From: Pseudonocardia acidicola
GTDB lineage: Bacteria; Actinomycetota; Actinomycetes; Mycobacteriales; Pseudonocardiaceae
Length of the DNA stretch: 64,000 nucleotides
Direction: 5' to 3'
Assembly: GCF_012911935.1 (NCBI RefSeq)
Contig: NZ_JAAXLA010000026.1
Location: 1 to 64,000 of the forward strand
Part shown: piece by piece, positions 59,184 through 64,000 of the stretch
How positions within the stretch are numbered: position 1 is the stretch's first letter
Layout: every line of letters starts with the position of its first letter
Program-made: the position numbers and the translations under genes
Notes under the pieces: model-generated
What the model was told of the DNA's origin: nothing
Databases searched by the model: none
The model's input: the letters and a program-made list of their open reading frames with translations, nothing else

Positions 59184-59876
59184 TCAGGCAGAGGCAAGGC
59201 TGGGGTCGCCGTCGATCCCGCCGGTCCGGCGCTCCTGTTCCATCTCCCGCAACGAGTGCCGGCCGGCACGCAGGTGGGCTCGCATGACACCTTCCGCCCA
59301 GTCGCCGTCGCCGATTTCGAGCGCTTCGAGGATCTCGCGATGCGAGGCGAAGGCATGCTCGAGGTCGGCCGGTGTGTGGTGGTGGAAGGCTTCGCGGACG
59401 AACGGCGTGGCGAGCACCGTCGGAATGATCGCGAGCAGCTGCCGATTCTGTGAGGCCTGGGCCAGCATGGTGTGGAAGTCGATGCAGAGCTGGCCGATGC
59501 GCTGCAGGTCCTGCTCGTCGGCCTCGGGCAGCAGTTGCTCCATCTCCGTGCACATGGCCCGTAGCGCGACAAAGTCGACGTTGTCCGGGGCCTGCGCGAC
59601 ACGGCGCACTCCGTAGCCCTCGAGAAGCACCCGTAGGTCGTAGATGTCGTCAAGATCCTGCGCCGTCCAGCCGACGACTACGGCCCCACGGTTGTGCAGG
59701 ATCTGTACCACACCTTCGGCCTGCAGCCGGTGCAGCGCCTCGCGCACGGGGGTGCGGCTCACACCCGCCGCGGTTGCAACGTCCTCCTCGCGCAGCCAGC
59801 TCCCGGGCGGGTACTGACCGCTCGCGATGCCGCGCTGCAGGGCCTCGTACGCCACCGCTCTCGCCGATCTCGCCAC
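59184..59876 (-). CDS. GntR/FCD regulator (paralogue B)
   Basis: A 230-residue FadR-type regulator, close in sequence to the one at 51303 (AYEALQRGIASGQYPPGSWL, REEDVATAAGVSRTPVREAL, DLDDIYDLRVLLEGYGVRRV, AVMRAHLRAGRH-type end GVMRAHLRAGRHSLREMEQE). GTG 59876 is chosen because GGAGGT precedes it at 4-base spacing and the protein start then matches the paralogue; GTG 59894 and 59918 are possible. It probably controls the minus-strand operon and the plus-strand genes from 60225. Confidence 0.85.
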   Translation of the reverse strand: MARSARAVAYEALQRGIASGQYPPGSWLREEDVATAAGVSRTPVREALHRLQAEGVVQILHNRGAVVVGWTAQDLDDIYDLRVLLEGYGVRRVAQAPDNVDFVALRAMCTEMEQLLPEADEQDLQRIGQLCIDFHTMLAQASQNRQLLAIIPTVLATPFVREAFHHHTPADLEHAFASHREILEALEIGDGDWAEGVMRAHLRAGRHSLREMEQERRTGGIDGDPSLASA

Positions 59877-60224
59877 TTCGACCTCCGTCGTCACGCCCGC
59901 CTCGTCCTGTGACGCCACGCCGACTCGGTCGCGTCGGTGACCCACTGAGAGGAAGATTGGATACAAGCTACCGCTTGGGCGGTCCGCCGGTCGAGGCTTC
60001 CATCCAGGCCCGTCAGGGGCTTGATATGGCATTTCGGCTTCTAGCGACCTCAGTCTGGCCCTGTCCGTAAGGCGACCTCTTGTGACCTTATAGCAAAGTC
60101 GCATACGATCCTGAAACGGCCGGGCCGCGATCTTTTTGCCCCGCGCTGTTCTTCGAGCCCGTCCCGCCCTGGTCGTCCGCGGCCTGGGCCCGCTCACCGC
60201 CCAACGCAGACGCAGGAGGACGAG
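59877..60224. promoter_or_regulatory. Divergent regulatory region, GntR and VOC genes
   Basis: About 350 bases without a gene. GTCGCATACGATCC near 60098-60111 resembles the GTATAC-centred candidate at 58861 and may be a regulator site. ATTGGATACAAGC near 59955-59967 is another half-match. The right end contains GCAGGAGGACGAG, the ribosome binding site of the VOC gene. Confidence 0.35.
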
Positions 60225-60719
60225 ATGGCAGCCATCAACTACGCAGGCTTGAACCACCTCGCGCTGGTCACCGACGACATGGACAAGACGGTGCGGTTCT
60301 ACCGCGACGTCCTCGGCATGCCGCTCGTCGGCACCACCGGCAACCGCGATGAGAACTACCCCCATCGGCACTACTTCCTCAGCATCGGGCGCGGCGCGTC
60401 GATCGCGTTCTTCGAGTGGAAGGACGTCGAGCTGCCGGGTCGGAAGGACTCCGGGGTCCCGGCCTCGGGTATCCAGTTCGACCACGTGTCGATCAGCGTC
60501 GACTCCGACGAGGACCTGGAGAACCTCCGGAAGCGGCTGAGCGACTGGGGCTCCGACGTCAGCGAGGTGGTCGACCACGGCCTGCTCCGTTCGATTTACG
60601 CCACCGACCCGAACGGGATCTCCATCGAGTTCTCGGTTCCGGCCCGCGACCTCGACGCCGACCCGTGGTTCGACGACGCCGACCCCGTGTCCGCTGTGCG
60701 GGAGACCCAGGTCGGCTGA
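60225..60719 (+). CDS. VOC-family glyoxalase/dioxygenase-like protein
   Basis: A 164-residue VOC-fold protein, ATG 60225 behind GGAGGA. YAGLNHLALVTDDMDKTVRF gives the first metal His, HYFLSIGRGASIAFFEW, then QFDHVSISVDSDEDLENLRK with the second His and TDPNGISIEFSVPARDLDAD with the Glu. Small single-domain VOCs act as lyases, isomerases or dioxygenases. In this cluster it might open or rearrange a ring intermediate. It is followed after 4 bases by the lyase gene. Confidence 0.85.
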   Translation: MAAINYAGLNHLALVTDDMDKTVRFYRDVLGMPLVGTTGNRDENYPHRHYFLSIGRGASIAFFEWKDVELPGRKDSGVPASGIQFDHVSISVDSDEDLENLRKRLSDWGSDVSEVVDHGLLRSIYATDPNGISIEFSVPARDLDADPWFDDADPVSAVRETQVG

Positions 60720-60723
60720 GTCG

Positions 60724-61515
60724 ATGACCCTCTTCGAGACCGACCTCCCCACGATGGCCACGTCGATCGGGCGCTCCACGGCTGACGACATCTGGGTGCA
60801 GGGCTACAACCTCGCCGACGAGCTGATGGGCGAGGTCGACTTCGGGAGCGTCTTCTACCTGCTGATCACGGGCAGGCTGCCCAGCGCCGGCGAGGCGCGG
60901 ATCTTCAACGCCGTGCTCGTGGCGCTGGCCGACCACGGGCTCACACCCACGGCCCTGGCCGCGCGGCTCACCTACACCGGTGCTCCGGACTCGATCCAGG
61001 GCGCGGTCGCAGCCGGCGTCCTCGGCGCCGGGTCGGTCTTCCTCGGGGTGTTCGAGGACGCCGGCCGCGTGCTCACCGCCGCCGCTCCCGACGCGGCGAC
61101 ATCCGACGAGGAGCTCGACCGTCTCGCGGCCGGGATCGTGGAGAACCACCGCAGCCGAGGAGCTCGGATCCCGGGCCTTGGGCATCCGTTCCACAAGAAC
61201 GGCGACCCCCGCACCGCGCGACTGCTCGCCATGGCCCGCGAGCTCGACGTCCTCGGACCGCACACGCGGCTGATGCTGCGCGTCCAGGCACAGGCCACGT
61301 CCCCGTCGGGCAAGCCACTGCCGCTCAATGCGGGCGGCGCCTGCGGTGCGCTGCTCTGCGACCTCGGCATCGACACCGCGGTGCTCCGCGGCGTGGCCGT
61401 CGTGTCCCGGGCAGCGGGCGTCGTCGGGCATCTGGCAGAGGAGGCGCGCGCCCCGATGGGCCGCACGCTCTGGTACCTCGCCGAGCGTGAGGCCAGCTAC
61501 GAGCCGCGACGCTGA
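60724..61515 (+). CDS. Citrate synthase-fold lyase (citryl-CoA lyase-like)
   Basis: A 263-residue protein with the short citrate-synthase fold. DIWVQGYNLADELMGEVDFG and FYLLITGRLPSAGEARIFN open it, and GARIPGLGHPFHKNGDPRT contains the catalytic His motif GxGHPxHK. It lacks the large N-terminal domain of citrate synthase (about 430 residues), as do citryl-CoA lyases. It probably cleaves a tertiary 3-hydroxyacyl-CoA to acetyl-CoA plus a keto acid. ATG 60724. Confidence 0.78.
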   Translation: MTLFETDLPTMATSIGRSTADDIWVQGYNLADELMGEVDFGSVFYLLITGRLPSAGEARIFNAVLVALADHGLTPTALAARLTYTGAPDSIQGAVAAGVLGAGSVFLGVFEDAGRVLTAAAPDAATSDEELDRLAAGIVENHRSRGARIPGLGHPFHKNGDPRTARLLAMARELDVLGPHTRLMLRVQAQATSPSGKPLPLNAGGACGALLCDLGIDTAVLRGVAVVSRAAGVVGHLAEEARAPMGRTLWYLAEREASYEPRR

Positions 61516-61540
61516 CGGCCGCCCGGCAGGGGAGGACGAG

Positions 61541-62119
61541 ATGATGCAGAAAGCTGCACCTGCCTACACCGGCGAGGTTGTCGTCGGTGGAGCCCCCGCA
61601 GTCCGCGAGCTGCGCGGGCTCCGGATGACGAAGGTGGCGGTGGGCTCATACAACAACACCTACCTGTTGGAATGCACCACCACCGGTGAGCGGCTGATGA
61701 TCGACGCCGCTGCAGAGTCGGGCACCCTGCTCGAGCTGGTGGGCACCGGTGGGCTCGGCCAGGTCCTCCCCACCCACTTCCACTTCGACCACTGGGGCGC
61801 GCTCGCCGAGGTGGTGAATCGGACGGAGGCCACCACGCTCGCGCACCCGGCCGCCACGGTCGGGATCCCTGTGCCGACCGGCAACGCCGTCCGCGACGGC
61901 CGGTTCATCGTCAAGGGGACGCCCCGGGAGAAGGGCGTCGACGTCCGCTGCGCGCTCACGTTCGTCCGCGAGGCCCGCCAGCCCGACATCGACCTGGTGA
62001 TCCTGGCCTCGCACGACAGCGACCTCGACCCGGCGCTCGACGAGGCCGCCGCGCTCGGCATGGCGAAGGTAGAGACGTTCTGCTGGGTCGACCCGCAGCG
62101 GAAGCCCGGGCGCGGATGA
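61541..62119 (+). CDS. Chimeric MBL-fold / NYN-domain ORF
   Basis: A 192-residue frame from ATG 61541 (GGGGAGGACGAG). Residues 1-105 are the N-terminal half of an MBL hydrolase (YNNTYLLECTTTGERLMIDA, VLPTHFHFDHWGALAEVV), with the HxHxDH metal motif as HFHFDH. From about residue 125 (KGTPREKGVDVRCALTFVRE, DIDLVILASHDSDLDPALDE) the sequence is the C-terminal half of a NYN/PIN-like ribonuclease. The junction is near 61855-61910. Half of each domain is missing, so the product is probably inactive, a fusion left by a deletion. Confidence 0.7.
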   Translation: MMQKAAPAYTGEVVVGGAPAVRELRGLRMTKVAVGSYNNTYLLECTTTGERLMIDAAAESGTLLELVGTGGLGQVLPTHFHFDHWGALAEVVNRTEATTLAHPAATVGIPVPTGNAVRDGRFIVKGTPREKGVDVRCALTFVREARQPDIDLVILASHDSDLDPALDEAAALGMAKVETFCWVDPQRKPGRG

Positions 62120-62156
62120 AGCGGCAGCCGCGGCCTGCCCCGCGATCTCCAGACGG

Positions 62157-62884
62157 TTGCGGGCGAGCAGGTCGAGCTGTTCGAGGTCGTCGATAACCGA
62201 CGAGGCCACGGTCGATACCGCGGCGGTGTGCAAGGACCCCGACCAGCTGTCGCTCGACCTGGACCTGGGTGACGAGCGGGACGAGCCCGTGCGGGTCGTG
62301 GGCACGCCCGCCGAGAGCGCGGCGGTCGAGCCCGAGGCCGAGGTGGCGGGGAACGAGATCGTCGTCGACGAGAGCCAGACCGCGTTGTTTGCGGTCGCGC
62401 CCTCCCCCACCGACGTCGCGGCCGCTACGTACCGGCGAGAGGCCGGGCGGCGCTGCACAGGTCGAGGCCGGTGACCCGCAGCCGGTGACCGTCGGCGAGG
62501 CCCGCCGCCAGGTCGAGATTCTCGCCGCGCTGCGCGCCGAGATCGCCGCACGCACCGAGAACCACGAGGTGGTCCACGGCTGGCAGCATGACCGCGACGT
62601 TACCGACCAGCAGGTCGAGTCGGAGCGGGTCCGGCGCGTCCAGGCCGAACACCATGGCCACCGCATCGAGCGGGGGCAGGACGTCGACCTCGACCGCGGC
62701 CCGACGACCAACGGTCGCCGACCGGGTCGCCTGGGCGATGTTCGGGATCGCGCTCCTTCTGCCGACCACCGGGCTGGTGCTGATCGAGCCGAACATGCTG
62801 CAGGGCGGGACGCTGATCCTCGGTCTGACCCCGCCGCTGGCGGTCAGGGCGCTGGCCGGCGTGGTTGTCGGGCTTGTTCAGTGA
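62157..62884 (+). pseudogene. Frame-broken hypothetical gene(s)
   Basis: Three protein-like stretches lie in different plus frames: CKDPDQLSLDLDLGDERDEP with an acidic follow-up (62157-62440), EARRQVEILAALRAEIAART with a His-rich tail (62485-62700), and a membrane segment DRVAWAMFGIALLLPTTGLV ending at 62884. Codon use in each looks real. They may be parts of one frameshifted gene or several scraps of an element-borne locus. No family is recognised. Confidence 0.4.
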
Positions 62885-62891
62885 GGAGCGG

Positions 62892-63791
62892 TCACCCCGG
62901 CAGCGCGTAGGCCCCGGAAGCGATGTCCTCGAAGAGCGTCGGGCCCGTCGGCGTCCAGCCGAGCATCTCCCGGGTGCGGGCGCTGGATGCGGTGAGGTCC
63001 ATGCCGAAGAAGCGTCCGATCCAGCCGAAGTGCGCCTCGGCGTCCTCCGGCGCGACCGACACCGTCGGCAGGCCCAGGTAGTCGCCGATGGCGGCGGCGA
63101 TGTCACGGGAGGGGAGACCTCCCTCGGCCACCGCGTGCATCCGCGAACCCGCCGGGGCTTTCTCCAGCGCGAGCGCGACCATCCGCGCCGCGTCGGAGCG
63201 GTGCACCGCCGCCCAGCGGGTCGAGCCGTCGCCGATGTAGCCGGCGGCCCCGCGCTCCTCAGCGATCTTCGTCAGCGTCGCCGTGAAGCCGTGGTCGCCC
63301 ATGCCGTGCACGGTCGGGGAGAAGCGCAGCGCCACCGGGCGGACCCCGCGTCCGGCGTAGGACAGGGCGAGGTTCTCGCTACCGCCGCGGATCGAGTCGG
63401 CACCGTAGTACGGCGAGGCGTCGTCCTCGGTCAACGGCCCCTCGGTCGCTCCCGATGCCAGCCCGGAAGCGAGCAGGAACGGCCGGTCGCTGCCCTCGAG
63501 CGTGTCGAGCATCCGCTGGACCGCGGCGTGCTCGCTGCGGCCGGCCCCGGCGTAGTCGGAGAAGTCGTGTTTGAAGGCGAGGTGGATGACGCCGTCGGCA
63601 GCCGTGGCTGCCGAGGCGAGGCTGTCGAGGTCGTCGAGGCTGCCGCGGTGGGCGGTGGCACCCTTCGCCTCGAGCGCGGCGGCCGCCTCGTCGGAGCGGG
63701 CAAGGCCGACGACCTCGTGGCCGTGGGTAAGCAGTTCGTCGGTGACGGCCGAGCCGATCCAGCCGGAGGCACCGGTGACGAAGACGCGCAT
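62892..63791 (-). CDS. NAD-dependent epimerase/dehydratase (extended SDR)
   Basis: A 299-residue extended SDR. RVFVTGASGWIGSAVTDELL carries the TGxxGxxG motif, ALARSDEAAAALEAKGATA-type cofactor region VGLARSDEAAAALEAKG follows, then IHLAFKH, and SYAGRGVRPVALRFSPTVHG. The usual YxxxK position is not clear (SGGSENLALSYAGRG region), as in NmrA/atypical SDRs. ATG 63791 behind AAGGTG is preferred to GTG 63800. It faces a TetR gene over two operators, so it is probably repressed by it. Confidence 0.85.
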   Translation of the reverse strand: MRVFVTGASGWIGSAVTDELLTHGHEVVGLARSDEAAAALEAKGATAHRGSLDDLDSLASAATAADGVIHLAFKHDFSDYAGAGRSEHAAVQRMLDTLEGSDRPFLLASGLASGATEGPLTEDDASPYYGADSIRGGSENLALSYAGRGVRPVALRFSPTVHGMGDHGFTATLTKIAEERGAAGYIGDGSTRWAAVHRSDAARMVALALEKAPAGSRMHAVAEGGLPSRDIAAAIGDYLGLPTVSVAPEDAEAHFGWIGRFFGMDLTASSARTREMLGWTPTGPTLFEDIASGAYALPG

Positions 63792-63811
63792 GACGGGCAC
63801 CTTCCCTAGAG

Positions 63812-63860
63812 ATGACAGTGACTGACATCAACCTTAGCCCCTTATGTCAGTAACTGTCAT
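63812..63860. promoter_or_regulatory. Two 17-bp TetR operators
   Basis: ATGACAGTGACTGACAT (63812-63828) and ATGTCAGTAACTGTCAT (63844-63860) are both ATG(A/T)CAGT-n-ACTG(A/T)CAT sites; the second is nearly the reverse complement of the first. They are 15 bases apart, centre to centre 32 bases or about three helical turns, between the divergent epimerase and TetR genes. Confidence 0.8.
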
Positions 63861-63876
63861 CACTACACTTCTCGCC

Positions 63877-64000
63877 ATGGGTCGCTGGGAGCCGGACGCG
63901 CGGGGGCGGATGATCCGCGCTGCGATGGAGCTCTTCGCCGAGCGCGGCTTCGAACAGACCACCGCCGGCGACATCGCCGAGAGCGCCGGCGTCACCGAGC
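63877..64000 (+). CDS. TetR-family repressor (C-terminus beyond window)
   Basis: The first 41 residues of a TetR protein from ATG 63877: GRWEPDARGRMIRAAMELFA, ERGFEQTTAGDIAESAGVTE, the standard start of the HTH. The gene runs off the right end. It is divergent from the epimerase gene with two operators between, so autoregulation and repression of that gene are expected. Confidence 0.9.
   Translation, partial: MGRWEPDARGRMIRAAMELFAERGFEQTTAGDIAESAGVTE

Noticed and set aside
1-64000. tRNA, rRNA or CRISPR loci
   Set aside because: I looked for T-loop GGTTCGAxTCC patterns and for repeat-spacer arrays and found none that held up; short T-loop-like strings lie inside protein genes.

Overview
The window is high-GC DNA with strongly GC-biased third codon positions, GTG starts, GGAGG ribosome binding sites and many 1-4 base gene overlaps. 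Gene content (F420-type LLM oxidoreductase, mycothiol-type enzymes, a leucine-catabolism locus ordered much as in mycobacteria, a YsnF/PRC-barrel stress protein) points to an actinomycete, most likely Pseudonocardiaceae such as Pseudonocardia. That assignment is inference. Many gene stumps and transposase or integrase scars show a mosaic, decaying accessory region.

Layout. 1-3.8 kb: benzoylformate decarboxylase and aldehyde dehydrogenase transcribed divergently, two gene stumps and an atypical SDR. 3.8-6.5 kb: phasin-like protein, His/Gly-rich membrane protein, RNase HI, DsbA-like protein. 6.5-9 kb: the most unusual part. A membrane diguanylate cyclase is followed by a small exported peptide ending in NWNWGV, and next to it on the opposite strand lie five tandem micro-ORFs, each with its own ribosome binding site, encoding M-R-N-W-x-W or M-R-N-W-x-W-N. 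9-13.9 kb: transporter and peptidase stumps, an acyl-CoA-dehydrogenase-like protein, a stress protein, a Fur/Zur regulator. 13.9-20.3 kb: a terpenoid locus with polyprenyl synthase, IspH, Dxs, IspG and a class I terpene synthase in line, so precursor supply is encoded beside the cyclase. 21.5-28 kb: peroxiredoxin, GlcG/HbpS-like protein, and a B12-dependent diol/glycerol dehydratase operon with its reactivase but no shell genes. 28-30.6 kb: small membrane protein and two tandem LuxR-type paralogues.

30.7-40.9 kb: a TetR-controlled operon resembling the mycobacterial leucine/itaconate catabolic locus (acyl-CoA dehydrogenase, two-part acyl-CoA carboxylase, acyl-CoA synthetase, MaoC hydratase, CitE-like lyase, LLM protein), with stumps of an enoyl-CoA hydratase, a thioesterase and a CoA-transferase. 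41-46.5 kb: a nicotinamide-salvage operon (NAMPT with a 5' frameshift, OMP-decarboxylase-like, PncC/CinA-C, HAD, PRPP synthetase with an internal deletion) and a winged-helix protein. 46.6-51.3 kb: AbrB/PIN toxin-antitoxin pair, a 2-oxoacid decarboxylase between transposase remnants, HTH protein. 51.3-62.1 kb: a catabolic cluster bounded by two related GntR regulators, with two acyl-CoA-dehydrogenase-fold oxygenases, two SnoaL-like proteins, a mycothiol-dependent isomerase-like protein, a CoA ligase, two MBL proteins (one an MBL-NYN chimera), a VOC protein and a citryl-CoA-lyase-like protein. 62.9-64 kb: NAD-dependent epimerase facing a TetR gene across two 17-bp operators.

All calls come from reading the sequence and recalled family knowledge; no database search was run.
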